Shown here piece by piece: positions 1 through 7,370 of a stretch of 64,000 nucleotides of DNA. The notes beneath the pieces are model-generated. The model was given only the letters and a program-made list of their open reading frames with translations. It did not search any database and was not told the origin of the DNA. The DNA is from Deltaproteobacteria bacterium (GTDB lineage Bacteria; UBA10199; DSSB01). The translations under genes and the position numbers were made by a program. Numbering within the stretch: the stretch's first letter is position 1; each line of letters opens with the position of its first letter. The stretch covers positions 92,244 through 156,243 of the forward strand of contig JACKPJ010000004.1 in NCBI GenBank assembly GCA_024233625.1. Direction: 5' to 3'.

Positions 1-38
1 GATATTTTGCAGAAGTTGATGAAGTAAAAATACTATGA
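1..38 (+). CDS. C-terminal end of an unidentified gene (cut by window edge)
   Basis: Frame 3 stays open from the window edge and stops at 36-38, giving only eleven residues that end EVKIL. The stop overlaps an ATG at 35 (CTATGA), the arrangement usual in tight operons such as toxin-antitoxin pairs. Too little remains to identify the product. Confidence 0.35.
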   Translation, partial: YFAEVDEVKIL

Positions 39-132
39 ATCAAAAAACTTTCAATAAGTTGAAATACGTAGGGGCGCTAAGCTGCGTGCTGAATTTGCAG
101 CCTGTGCCCAAAATTTAAAAAATGAAAAATGA
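35..132 (+). pseudogene. Small frameshifted ORF, possible broken antitoxin-like gene
   Basis: An ATG at 35 opens MNQKTFNKLKYV and then stops at 116-118. A one-base shift near the GGGG at about 71-74 would continue into GAKLRAEFAACAQNLKNEK and a TGA at 130-132, which reads like a natural C-terminus. The same tail (FAAYIQNLKNEK, stop) recurs at 944-982, which argues that this frame was once coding. The frameshift is inferred; a sequencing error or a chance ORF is also possible. Confidence 0.3.
93..132 (+). repeat. 40-bp imperfect direct repeat, copy 1
   Basis: This stretch matches 943-982 exactly except for the first base and a block of five consecutive differences at 104-108. Both copies can be read as the same protein tail (QNLKNEK, stop). 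Both are followed within a few bases by a TTGA-type promoter for a two-gene module. The copies lie 850 bp apart and bracket the RelE/HigA pair. Confidence 0.75.
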
Positions 133-136
133 CTAC

Positions 137-165
137 TTGACTTTAATACGGCACAGCCGTATATT
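137..165 (+). promoter_or_regulatory. Promoter and palindromic operator of the RelE/HigA-type module
   Basis: A -35 box TTGACT (137-142) and a -10 box TATATT (160-165) are separated by 17 bp. Between and over them lies a perfect inverted repeat, ATACGGC-ACA-GCCGTAT (146-162), placed where bound antitoxin would block RNA polymerase. The expected transcription start, around 171-173, falls on the first ATG, so the toxin message may be leaderless and begin at the ATG at 177. Promoter and palindrome are read directly; autoregulation is inferred from how this antitoxin family behaves. Confidence 0.65.
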
Positions 166-170
166 AAGTT

Positions 171-518
171 ATGGAAATGAAACCCATAACAGTCGTTGAA
201 GTAGCTCCATTTCCAGCTCAAGCTGATAAGGCTTGGTCTCAAACTGAGAGAGATGCATTTATAAATTATATTGCTCATCATCCTCTTGAGGGTGATGAAA
301 TTCCTGGTACTGGAGGACTCCGTAAGCTTCGTTGGGGTCGTCAGGGTGTTGGAAAGAGAGGTGGCGTTCGAGTTATCTATTATTTTTATAATGAAACAGC
401 ACCCATTTTTTTACTTCATCTTTATAGCAAAAACGAGAGGGTAGATATTAAACCTGAAATCAAAAAGGAACTAGTAGAATTTACAAAATTGGTTAAAGCA
501 AAGTTAAAGGGCAAGTAG
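171..518 (+). CDS. RelE/HigB-family toxin
   Basis: A 115-residue protein of the RelE/HigB mRNA-interferase superfamily, whose members cut mRNA on the ribosome when their antitoxin is degraded. Recognition rests on the family core of basic and aromatic residues: PGTGGLRKLRWG, GKRGGVRVIYYF and the strand ending LHLYSKNE, followed by a C-terminal Lys-rich helix. The length is normal for this subgroup. Two in-frame ATGs (171, 177) are possible; the promoter position favours 177. The XRE antitoxin begins 9 bp after the stop, toxin first as in the HigBA/NadS-type order. The module is flanked by a direct repeat, suggesting it was inserted. Confidence 0.88.
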   Translation: MEMKPITVVEVAPFPAQADKAWSQTERDAFINYIAHHPLEGDEIPGTGGLRKLRWGRQGVGKRGGVRVIYYFYNETAPIFLLHLYSKNERVDIKPEIKKELVEFTKLVKAKLKGK

Positions 519-527
519 GAGAAAGCC

Positions 528-824
528 ATGTCAAAAGATGGAAAAGAACTTATTTCTGGAATGAAAAATGTTTTGGAATACTTAGATGGAAATGCAAAAG
601 GCAATCGTAAACATGTGATCTATGTTCCTGTTGATATTGATGTCAAAGCTATTCGAAAAAAGCTCAAGCTAACGCAAAAAGCCTTTGCTGATGAATATGG
701 TTTTACTGTAGGTGCTGTACGAGATTGGGAGCAAGGTCGTCGAACCCCTGAAAAATCAACACGAGTTCTTTTAAAAGTCATTGATTATAATCCAAAGATT
801 GTTGAGCTTGCTCTGACAAAATAA
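528..824 (+). CDS. HigA/NadS-type XRE-family antitoxin
   Basis: A 98-residue DNA-binding antitoxin. Residues from about 40 to the C-terminus form a Cro/C1-type helix-turn-helix: IRKKLKLTQKAFADEYGF is the scaffold and first helices, and TVGAVRDWEQGRRTPEK covers the recognition helix and its cap. It should neutralise the upstream RelE-like toxin and, alone or in complex, bind the palindrome at 146-162. A clear Shine-Dalgarno (AGGAGA) precedes the ATG. The tail overlaps an antisense gene remnant. Confidence 0.9.
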   Translation: MSKDGKELISGMKNVLEYLDGNAKGNRKHVIYVPVDIDVKAIRKKLKLTQKAFADEYGFTVGAVRDWEQGRRTPEKSTRVLLKVIDYNPKIVELALTK

Positions 825-951
825 ATTGGACTGTTTCAATATTACCTGACATATTTTCTATTTCTAATTTTTCTTTGTGTGTATCATTTTCTGAATCGAT
901 AAACTTTATAAAAAAAGTTTCTCCATATTCCTTTCCATATGGCTTTGCAGC
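778..951 (-). pseudogene. Possible 5'-truncated gene remnant, antisense
   Basis: Read on the minus strand, 951 to 778 is open for 57 codons and ends in TGA, but it has no start: an in-frame TAG lies at 952-954, at the edge of the direct repeat. The translation (KPYGKEYGETFF, then DSENDTHKEKLEIEN) is charged and mixed like a real protein, while the plus-strand reading is hydrophobic and shadow-like. It may be the stump of a gene cut when the TA module arrived. The product is not recognised and chance cannot be excluded. Confidence 0.22.
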
Positions 952-982
952 CTACATTCAAAATTTAAAAAATGAAAAATGA
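943..982 (+). repeat. 40-bp imperfect direct repeat, copy 2
   Basis: Second copy of the repeat at 93-132. It lacks the upstream part of the small ORF present at copy 1, so only the tail was duplicated. It is followed immediately by the promoter at 987-1015. Confidence 0.75.
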
Positions 983-986
983 GTTA

Positions 987-1015
987 TTGAAATTTTGCTT
1001 AGCGCTAAGTATAAT
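987..1015 (+). promoter_or_regulatory. Promoter with central palindrome for the nucleotidyltransferase module
   Basis: A -35 box TTGAAA (987-992) and a consensus -10 TATAAT (1010-1015) are 17 bp apart. The spacer holds a perfect 12-bp palindrome, CTTAGCGCTAAG (998-1009). The layout mirrors the promoter at 137-165, including its position just after the 40-bp repeat, but the palindrome sequence differs, as expected for a different repressor. Confidence 0.65.
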
Positions 1016-1021
1016 CGAAAA

Positions 1022-1276
1022 ATGGAAAACTACCGAAAACTTGCAAAACTATTAGGTCAGCGGGGCGGAAAAGTGCGCGCGAAAAAACTTTCTGCTCAGC
1101 AGCGAAAGGACATTGCTTCACTTGGAGGTCAGAAGCGTGTTCAATCCCTACAAATCAAAAAGGCCATGATTGAAAATTTCCGCTACCTTGAAGCCATTCG
1201 TTTGCTTTCCAAACCCGTCAAGGTAAGGCAGGTGAGTTCTTGTAAACAGCGACTTCCAGGTATTTATCTCAAGTAA
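1022..1276 (+). CDS. Small basic KGG-like protein, putative antitoxin partner
   Basis: An 84-residue basic protein. Two similar blocks, RGGKVRAKKL and LGGQKRVQSL, resemble KGG-type glycine-lysine motifs, and a conserved-looking C-terminus ends LPGIYLK. The ATG at 1022 was chosen over the TTG at 995 because the latter lies inside the promoter. Its stop overlaps the start of the nucleotidyltransferase (TAATG), so the two are probably translationally coupled. Gene size, order and coupling suggest it is the antitoxin or regulator of that enzyme. This is inference; no DNA-binding fold is obvious. Confidence 0.7.
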   Translation: MENYRKLAKLLGQRGGKVRAKKLSAQQRKDIASLGGQKRVQSLQIKKAMIENFRYLEAIRLLSKPVKVRQVSSCKQRLPGIYLK

Positions 1277-1812
1277 TGACTATGTCAGACACTAGCCAAT
1301 ATATTTCAGAAGTCGGAGAAATTTTAGCCGGCTTAAAAAAAATAGGAATTCAACCGATTTTAGTTGGAGGAATGGCTTTAGTGACTTTGGGTTCTCGACG
1401 CGTCACTCGCGATTTTGACTTTGTTATTTCAAATCCCGAGGAGAATTGTGAGAAAATGCTAGAGCTCTTTTACAAGAAGGGCTTGCAATTAGCTTCTCGT
1501 TTAAATGAAAACAAAGAAATTACTGTGACCATTGACAATCCCAAAATAGCTTCAATTCGATTGCGTCTCGATGCTCCCCAAAGTGCCTATTTCCTCAATC
1601 CCAAAACAGGGCTTCGCATTGATTTACTCTTTGATTTTCCCTTGGCAGCCAGCGAACTTATCTCACGGGCTAAGAAAACAAAAATTCAATCTTGTATTTT
1701 TTATATAGCTTCTGCTCAAGATCTGCTACGTTTAAAGAAAATAGCTAAGAAGCATCGAAAGCTGTCGACAGATTCTGAAGATATTGCTTTTTTAGAGAAG
1801 CTTCAAAATTAA
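1276..1812 (+). CDS. Nucleotidyltransferase-fold protein, putative toxin (AbiEii/MenT-like)
   Basis: A 178-residue protein with the DNA polymerase beta-type nucleotidyltransferase signature. Gly31-Gly32 sits in ILVGGMAL, the DxD pair is Asp46 and Asp48 in TRDFDFV, and a third acidic residue is Asp116 in LRIDLLFD. Such stand-alone domains occur as toxins that transfer nucleotides to tRNA or other targets (AbiEii, MenT), and as genes of unknown role beside a small partner. Here the partner is the coupled gene just upstream. The fold assignment is firm; the toxin role is inferred from context and the promoter-palindrome arrangement shared with the neighbouring TA pair. Confidence 0.75.
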   Translation: MTMSDTSQYISEVGEILAGLKKIGIQPILVGGMALVTLGSRRVTRDFDFVISNPEENCEKMLELFYKKGLQLASRLNENKEITVTIDNPKIASIRLRLDAPQSAYFLNPKTGLRIDLLFDFPLAASELISRAKKTKIQSCIFYIASAQDLLRLKKIAKKHRKLSTDSEDIAFLEKLQN

Positions 1813-1836
1813 TGATTTAAGGCAAAATGTTCACTT

Positions 1837-2829
1837 ATGAAAAATCAAGATTTCCATCCACTAGTCACTCCTTTACTCAAAGGCGATCGCTTTGCTTTAA
1901 GTCGAGCGATTACTTTAGTCGAGAGCACGCGAGCGGATCACCGTGAGGAGAGCCTGCAAATTTTAGAGCAGTGTTTACCGCACAGCGGAAACTCACAGCG
2001 GATTGGAATTACCGGTGTGCCAGGAGTGGGTAAGAGCAGCTTTATTGAGGCTTTTGGCCTTTATTTAGTGGAGCAGGGACATCGTTTGGCAGTGCTGGCG
2101 ATTGATCCGAGCAGTTCGCGATCTAAGGGTAGTATTTTAGGAGATAAAACCCGCATGACCGAATTAGCTCATCACCCGAGTGCTTATATTCGTCCTTCCC
2201 CTTCGGCGGGATCTTTAGGGGGAGTCGCCAGCAAGACCCGCGAAAGTATTTTACTCTGTGAAGCGGCGGGTTTTGATATTATCTTTGTAGAAACCGTCGG
2301 AGTGGGGCAGTCGGAGACTTTAGTGCATTCGATGGTCGACTTTTTTCTTCTCTTGATGCTTGCTGGTGCAGGTGATGAATTACAGGGGATGAAGCGCGGC
2401 ATTATGGAAATGGCCGATGCGGTATTGATTACCAAGGCCGATGGAAAAAACAAAACAGCCGCCAAGCAAGCGCAGGCGCAGTTTAAAAGTGCACTGCATC
2501 TTTTTGCTGCCAGTGAGAGTGGCTGGCAAACGCCCGTGTTAACCTGCTCAGCTTTAGAAAAAACTGGCCTCCATGAAGCCTGGACCATGACTCAAGATTT
2601 TTTTCAAAAAACTCAAGCGGGTGGTTTTTTTGAAAAACGTCGCCAAGAGCAAGCTGAACAATGGTTTGAAGAATCTGTGCTCACCTTGCTGCAAGAAGAT
2701 TTTTTGGCTGAGCCGAAGATTCAAAAAGAAATTAAAAAACTTAAGCCCCAAGTTCTTCAAGGAAAACTCACGCCTTTTCATGCTGCACATCAGCTTTCTC
2801 AACTTTATTTTAAGTTGAAACGAAAGTAA
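1837..2829 (+). CDS. meaB: MeaB/ArgK-type G3E GTPase, chaperone of a B12-dependent acyl-CoA mutase
   Basis: A 330-residue P-loop GTPase that loads adenosylcobalamin into, and protects, methylmalonyl-CoA-type mutases. The Walker A motif is GVPGVGKSS (residues 60-68). The LAIDPSSSRSKGSILGDKTRM segment is the family hallmark, VETVGVGQSE carries the switch region and ITKADG the base-recognition motif. Length is normal. It stands alone between TA modules; its likely client, the mutase at 32105-33688, is about 29 kb away. No strong Shine-Dalgarno is seen. The client is inferred, as no other mutase lies in the window. Confidence 0.93.
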   Translation: MKNQDFHPLVTPLLKGDRFALSRAITLVESTRADHREESLQILEQCLPHSGNSQRIGITGVPGVGKSSFIEAFGLYLVEQGHRLAVLAIDPSSSRSKGSILGDKTRMTELAHHPSAYIRPSPSAGSLGGVASKTRESILLCEAAGFDIIFVETVGVGQSETLVHSMVDFFLLLMLAGAGDELQGMKRGIMEMADAVLITKADGKNKTAAKQAQAQFKSALHLFAASESGWQTPVLTCSALEKTGLHEAWTMTQDFFQKTQAGGFFEKRRQEQAEQWFEESVLTLLQEDFLAEPKIQKEIKKLKPQVLQGKLTPFHAAHQLSQLYFKLKRK

Positions 2830-2832
2830 AAC

Positions 2833-2862
2833 TTGACTTTGATCATAAATATATGTACATAT
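2833..2862 (+). promoter_or_regulatory. Candidate promoter/operator of the hicAB pair
   Basis: TTGACT (2833-2838) is a good -35 box. The perfect palindrome ATATGTACATAT (2851-2862) covers the expected -10 position, where only a weak TACATA is found. A palindrome over the promoter suits autorepression by the HicB antitoxin, which has a DNA-binding domain. Confidence 0.45.
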
Positions 2863-2911
2863 TTTGCAGGTGGTTTTGTAATTTATTTAGAAAACCTTTT
2901 TACGAAAAAAT

Positions 2912-3097
2912 ATGAAGAAAAAAGATCTCGAGAAACAACTAAAAGAGTACGGTTGGTGGTTTAAAAGAAGCGGAGGTAAACATGATATTTGGACTAATGG
3001 AGAGAGGGAAGAGCCTATACCGCGTCATCGAGAAATTAACGAAATATTAGCAAAAAAAATATTAAAGAATGCTCGCTTAGCCTCTGATAAAAATTAA
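2912..3097 (+). CDS. hicA: HicA-family mRNA interferase toxin
   Basis: A 61-residue protein with the dsRBD-like HicA fold: an N-terminal KKKDLEKQLKEYGW helix, then FKRSGGKHDIW with the catalytic His24, and PIPRHREINEILAKKIL at the C-terminus. HicA toxins bind and cut mRNA when free of HicB. Length and motif order are typical. The antitoxin gene follows after 34 bp in the same direction. Confidence 0.92.
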   Translation: MKKKDLEKQLKEYGWWFKRSGGKHDIWTNGEREEPIPRHREINEILAKKILKNARLASDKN

Positions 3098-3131
3098 TTA
3101 AGGCAAAGAGCTTTCAAAGAGAGTCATAAAT

Positions 3132-3572
3132 ATGCTATTAGTCGGAAAAATTTGGAAAGAAAAAAAACATTATCTTATTGAAATCGAAGAACTGGATTTA
3201 TTAACTCAAGGTCGCACAAAAAAAGAGGCCTATGAAATGATTAAAGATGCGGTTGAGTCTTTAGTGAATAAAAAGGATTTTTCGGTGGAGCTTTATCGAG
3301 ATAAAAAGGATGTTTTTTACATCGAAGCAAATAATCCAGGTTTGCTCATGGCTTTAATATTAAAACGTCAAAGAGAAAAATACTGTTTAAGCATTCGTGA
3401 TCTACAAAAGCGTTTAAAATTCAAATCACCTAATGCCTATGCACAATATGAGTCGGGAAAGCATCTTCCGACATTGGGGAAATTTCAGCAGTTTTTAGAA
3501 GCAATGGATCCTAATTTAATTCCTGTGATTAGTCTTAAACATACAGAGATATCTGCTTCAAACATACGCTAG
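3132..3572 (+). CDS. hicB: HicB-family antitoxin with C-terminal HTH
   Basis: A 146-residue antitoxin. The N-terminal half is a degenerate HicB fold (HYLIEIEELDLLTQGRTKKEAYEMIKDA) that caps HicA. The C-terminal half, from about residue 73, is a helix-turn-helix domain (LKRQREKYCLSIRDLQ, then SPNAYAQYESGKHLPT), as in HicB proteins that repress their own operon. It pairs with the toxin just upstream and is the likely binder of the palindrome at 2851-2862. Confidence 0.88.
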   Translation: MLLVGKIWKEKKHYLIEIEELDLLTQGRTKKEAYEMIKDAVESLVNKKDFSVELYRDKKDVFYIEANNPGLLMALILKRQREKYCLSIRDLQKRLKFKSPNAYAQYESGKHLPTLGKFQQFLEAMDPNLIPVISLKHTEISASNIR

Positions 3573-3655
3573 ACGGTACTTGGTGCTTTGTAAGATTTTT
3601 TCCCATTTGCTTTTCACCCTCCTATCCAGTTAAAATATTAAGAGGAGGGAAATCC

Positions 3656-4624
3656 ATGGCAGAAAGATATACTCTAGTTCAAGCCGTCAATCAGGCCTTG
3701 CACGATGCAATGTCCAAGGACTCCAGCACGGTGGTTTTGGGGCAAGACGTCGGAAAGTGCGGAGGGGTTTTTCGAGCTACAGAAGGCCTACAAGAAAAAT
3801 TTGGTGAGCAGCGGGTCATGGATACGCCTTTGGCGGAGGCCGCCATTGTTGGCTGTTCGGTTGGAATGGCTATCAAAGGTCTCAAGCCGATTGCTGAGAT
3901 GCAATTTTCGGGATTTTCGTATCAAGCTTTTTATCAAATCGAACAGCATGTGGCGCGTTATCATAATCGCACGCGGGGTTTGTATCCGATGTCGATGGTG
4001 ATTCGCATGCCCTATGGTGGAGGCGTACGTGCCTTTGAACATCACTCCGAAAGCCGTGAAACCTATTTTGTGCATACCCCTGGACTCAAGGTAGTGATTC
4101 CCTCAACGCCTTCGGATGCTTATGATTTGTTGATAGCCTCCATTGCAGATCCTAACCCGGTTATTTTTATGGAACCGAAGCGGATATATCGCAGCATGAA
4201 GTCCGAGCTGGATTTTTCTGAAGCAAAATTGGGTGAAGCGAAAATTCTTCAAGCAGGAAGGCAAGTCACTTTGATTGCCTATGGTGCGATGATTCCACTT
4301 TGTCAGCAGGCTATCGAAAGGCTGCCTCAGTATTCGATTGAACTCATCGATTTAAGAACTTTGTCTCCCTGGGATGAAAAAACGGTTGTGACTTCGGTGC
4401 AAAAAACCGGACGTGCGGTCATTGTGCATGAAGCCCCCAAAACTTTGGGGATGGCCTCCGAAATTATTGCCAGCCTCAATGAAAAGGCCTTTCTTTATTT
4501 GCAAGCCCCTCTTAAGCGGGTAACGGGCTACGATGCTATCATGCCTTATTATCAAAGAGAAAACGAGTATTTGCCCAATGTTGATAAAATTGTTTCTGCG
4601 ATCGAGGAGACGGTCGAATTTTAG
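3656..4624 (+). CDS. 2-oxoacid dehydrogenase E1 component, beta subunit (pyruvate or branched-chain type)
   Basis: A 322-residue transketolase-like protein, the beta half of the thiamin-diphosphate E1 that decarboxylates pyruvate or branched-chain 2-oxoacids. Seen are GQDVGKCGGVFRAT near the N-terminus, the DTPLAEAAIVG segment with the Glu that activates thiamin, MPYGGGVRAFEHHSES in the middle, and a C-terminal transketolase domain from about residue 200 (VTLIAYGAM, then LIDLRTLSPWD). A strong AGGAGGG precedes the ATG. No alpha subunit, E2 or E3 gene is nearby, which is unusual. The branched-chain reading would suit the isobutyryl-CoA mutase at 32 kb, but sequence alone does not settle the substrate. 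Confidence 0.9.
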   Translation: MAERYTLVQAVNQALHDAMSKDSSTVVLGQDVGKCGGVFRATEGLQEKFGEQRVMDTPLAEAAIVGCSVGMAIKGLKPIAEMQFSGFSYQAFYQIEQHVARYHNRTRGLYPMSMVIRMPYGGGVRAFEHHSESRETYFVHTPGLKVVIPSTPSDAYDLLIASIADPNPVIFMEPKRIYRSMKSELDFSEAKLGEAKILQAGRQVTLIAYGAMIPLCQQAIERLPQYSIELIDLRTLSPWDEKTVVTSVQKTGRAVIVHEAPKTLGMASEIIASLNEKAFLYLQAPLKRVTGYDAIMPYYQRENEYLPNVDKIVSAIEETVEF

Positions 4625-4659
4625 TAGAAAAATAAATTTTTTTTATCTAAAAACTACCA

Positions 4660-5451
4660 ATGTCAAAAAGTGCAAAGCCTTGGGTTCAATTTAGTCACTC
4701 GCCTCTAGAAAAAATCAAACTTTTTTGTTTTCCTTTTGCGGGAGGAGACATCTACACTTATCGTAAATGGTCAGAAAAACTCGATGACAAGATTGGTGTT
4801 TATGCCATTCAATTGCCGGGGCGAGGGGCGCGTTTTAATGAAGCTCTTTTTCGGCGTTTGGACTCTCTTATCGAAGAACTGGCTAGTCAGCTGGTTTTAG
4901 ATCTTCAAGCTCCCTTTGTTTTTTTTGGACATAGTTTAGGAGGGCTGATTGCCTTTGAGTTAACGCGTTTTCTCAAGAAAGAATTTTCTCTTGTGCCCCA
5001 GCGGCTTTGTATTTCTTCTTCACTTCCTCCTCAGCTTTATAGCTCTTGGCATCACACTTATCACTTGTTGAGCGATCGGGACTTACTAGAAAAAATTCAG
5101 AGCTTTGGTGGAGTCCCCCAAGAGGTCTTGGCTCATCACGATCTTTTAGAAATGCTGCTTCCCATTGTACGTGCCGACATGGAAATTTTAGAGACTTATG
5201 TATTTGAAGATTTTCAAAATAAGTATGCGGGGGCTGATTCCAAACTGCACTGTCCTTTGCATGTGATGGGAGCTGTGCAAGATACGCTCATTCTTTATCA
5301 AGATTTAAATGAGTGGCAGACTCACTGTGAAAATGAATTTTCACTGCATACTTTTACTGGAGATCATTTTTATCTCAATTCGCAGATGGAAGCTCTTTGT
5401 CAACTACTCAATAAGCTTATTTTGAGTTTTCGTACTTTCAATGAAAAATAG
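4660..5451 (+). CDS. Type II thioesterase (GrsT/SrfAD-like alpha/beta hydrolase)
   Basis: A 263-residue alpha/beta hydrolase of the kind that removes misprimed or stalled acyl groups from carrier proteins. The start matches the family (LFCFPFAGG, then RKWSEKL). The nucleophile is Ser92 in FFGHSLGG; Asp208 (GAVQD) and His236 (FTGDHF) complete the triad. Length is typical. No NRPS or PKS lies in the window, so the carrier protein served is unknown. It follows the E1-beta gene by 35 bp and may share its transcript. Its end overlaps the convergent methyltransferase gene by 14 bp. Confidence 0.88.
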   Translation: MSKSAKPWVQFSHSPLEKIKLFCFPFAGGDIYTYRKWSEKLDDKIGVYAIQLPGRGARFNEALFRRLDSLIEELASQLVLDLQAPFVFFGHSLGGLIAFELTRFLKKEFSLVPQRLCISSSLPPQLYSSWHHTYHLLSDRDLLEKIQSFGGVPQEVLAHHDLLEMLLPIVRADMEILETYVFEDFQNKYAGADSKLHCPLHVMGAVQDTLILYQDLNEWQTHCENEFSLHTFTGDHFYLNSQMEALCQLLNKLILSFRTFNEK

Positions 5452-6076
5452 TCTTTTTTTTACTGACCGTTGCAATCCAAAATTGCTCCTCAAAAGGTTT
5501 GTCGGTTGGTCGATAATAATGGTCAATCACTTCAAAGCCGCAATCCTTAAGATTTTTTGCAAAAGGTTCATACTCCATATAAGTTCCAGGATGCTTACCA
5601 TACCATACGACATGAGGCTTTCTAGGATTTGATGTAAAGAGTGCACCGCCGTCTTTTAAAGTTGAAAACAATTCTCGTAAAATCCTTGGTAGTTCTTGCT
5701 GGGGAATATGAAACAAAGAAGCGTTAGCAAATACGCCGTCGAATTGTTTGTTCGGCAGTTCCATCGCAAGAAAGTTTTGCTGCCATACTTCGCATTCGGC
5801 ATACTTTCTTGCCATATGACAAAATGTTTCCGAGCCCTCGAGCCCCACGGGTTCGTGACCCAGATCTTTAAAATAGCGTAGATCTCTTCCTGGGCCACAG
5901 CCCAGATCTAAAATTTTTAGAGGTTTTGTTTTCGGCATGACATTGAGAAATGCCTGGTAGTTTTGTTCGATGTTATGGTTTTTAGAAGCTTCCCAAAAAT
6001 CCTCTGCTGTGACATCATAGTGTGAAAGTGTCGATTCGACAATTAAATCCAATTGCTCATCGCTTAATTTATCCAT
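5438..6076 (-). CDS. Class I SAM-dependent methyltransferase
   Basis: A 212-residue Rossmann-type methyltransferase. Motif I, ILDLGCGPGRDL, lies at about residues 55-66 and binds S-adenosylmethionine. EPVGLEGSE ends with the acidic residue that holds the ribose. FDGVFANASLFHIP and LKDGGALFTSNPRKPH are motifs IV to VI. The substrate cannot be told: the family covers small molecules, tRNA and proteins. It converges on the thioesterase gene with a 14-bp overlap and has no partner on its own strand. Confidence 0.85.
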   Translation of the reverse strand: MDKLSDEQLDLIVESTLSHYDVTAEDFWEASKNHNIEQNYQAFLNVMPKTKPLKILDLGCGPGRDLRYFKDLGHEPVGLEGSETFCHMARKYAECEVWQQNFLAMELPNKQFDGVFANASLFHIPQQELPRILRELFSTLKDGGALFTSNPRKPHVVWYGKHPGTYMEYEPFAKNLKDCGFEVIDHYYRPTDKPFEEQFWIATVSKKKTIFH

Positions 6077-6351
6077 GATTTTCCTTACCCTTTCCCGATT
6101 GGTTTTAGAAAAATGACATTTTAAGTGCGTTTAAAAAAACTGATAAAAATATTTTCTATAATTTGATTTTAGCTATTTGCTGCAGAGATTCAATATGCGG
6201 AGGGGTGATTAGAAAATTTTAATGATTCCTCTTTGTTATTAAAGAAGAAAATTTTTGATTTTTTCTAAATTATTTTCATGACTTGCTAGGTTTTTACTTT
6301 TAACCCGATTTTTTCACCTCATTTAGTAAAAAACTGACGTTAACAGAATCC

Positions 6352-7341
6352 TCAAGCAGAAAGCTTGCCGATGGCTCGATAATACTCAAGGGTGTTTTGG
6401 AGGCCCTCCTTCAGGCTTGTGGAGGGTTCCCACTTAAAATGGTTTGCCAGTTTTTGATGTCCACAGATCCAACGCGCTTGTTTCATTTCCTTGAGTTTGT
6501 TGAGAGTAAAAACATGGGGCCGGCGTCTCAGCTGTGCCCAAGTTTGATTGAGTCCGGCAGCCAGAGTGAAGGCAAAACTTGGAAGCGCAATCAACCGGGG
6601 TTCTTTGCCGATGACCTTCCCAATCTCAAGGGCGACACTTCTCCACGAATGCTCTGCGCCATCGTCCAGACAAAAAATTTCTGAATCGCAGCTCGGGCTT
6701 TCGACAAGCGTAGCAATCGCTTCGGCCACATCTTTGACATAACACATCGAAAATTGCTTATCGCCTTTTCCCCAAATGGGAGTCAGTCCTTTTTGGACCG
6801 ATTGAATGAGTGGAAAAAGCTCCCAGTCACGTTCTCCATAAAGGACGGGAGGGCGCAGAATCGTCACAGTCATTTCGTCTTTGAGAGGCTCCAGTGAGCG
6901 TTCGGCCTGCATTTTGCTTTCACCATAATGACTCAGAGGTTGGCATTGTTCTGGAGGCTGACAAAAATCTTTACTTTGACTGGGGTCATGAACGGCAATC
7001 GTCGAAATATGAATAAACTTTTGGGGTTTCTTTTTTAAAGAGAGAATTGTTTTGACCAAATTTTGTGTGCTCAGGTGGTTGTGATACAGAAAATCTTTTT
7101 GTGAAAGTGCTTTGACGACGGCTGCAATGTGAATGATCACATCTTGACCTTCTAAACTTTTTGCAAAATTTTCACAGTGGGGCAGGGCGCCCAATACCAA
7201 TGGGATCTTACGCTTTTTGAGATGCTCGGTTTGGCTCGTAGCTCGAACTAGAGCCTGAATTTCATGGCCTTTGTCATGGAGCAGCTCTGCCGTATGTGAG
7301 CCCAAAAAACCCGAAGCTCCTGTCATAAAGATTTTCATCAT
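6352..7341 (-). CDS. cerR: Extended SDR (NAD-dependent epimerase family), probable ceramide reductase
   Basis: A 329-residue Rossmann oxidoreductase. TGASGFLG (about residues 7-14) is the nucleotide-binding loop, Tyr139 and Lys143 in HYGESK are the catalytic pair, and ILRPPVLYG follows as usual. By itself this is a generic extended SDR. Placed downstream of serine palmitoyltransferase and a GNAT-like ceramide synthase on the same strand, it matches CerR, the enzyme reported to reduce the 3-keto group in the Caulobacter ceramide pathway. ATG at 7341 or 7338 is possible. A 159-bp palindromic element separates it from the ceramide synthase gene. Confidence 0.78.
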   Translation of the reverse strand: MMKIFMTGASGFLGSHTAELLHDKGHEIQALVRATSQTEHLKKRKIPLVLGALPHCENFAKSLEGQDVIIHIAAVVKALSQKDFLYHNHLSTQNLVKTILSLKKKPQKFIHISTIAVHDPSQSKDFCQPPEQCQPLSHYGESKMQAERSLEPLKDEMTVTILRPPVLYGERDWELFPLIQSVQKGLTPIWGKGDKQFSMCYVKDVAEAIATLVESPSCDSEIFCLDDGAEHSWRSVALEIGKVIGKEPRLIALPSFAFTLAAGLNQTWAQLRRRPHVFTLNKLKEMKQARWICGHQKLANHFKWEPSTSLKEGLQNTLEYYRAIGKLSA

Positions 7342-7370
7342 TCTTTTTAATTAATATCCCAATAATTTTT

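Noticed and set aside
93..982. Integron cassette array with attC sites around the TA modules
   Set aside because: The repeat lacks the RYYYAAC/GTTRRRY core sites and imperfect palindromic shape of attC, and no integrase is present.
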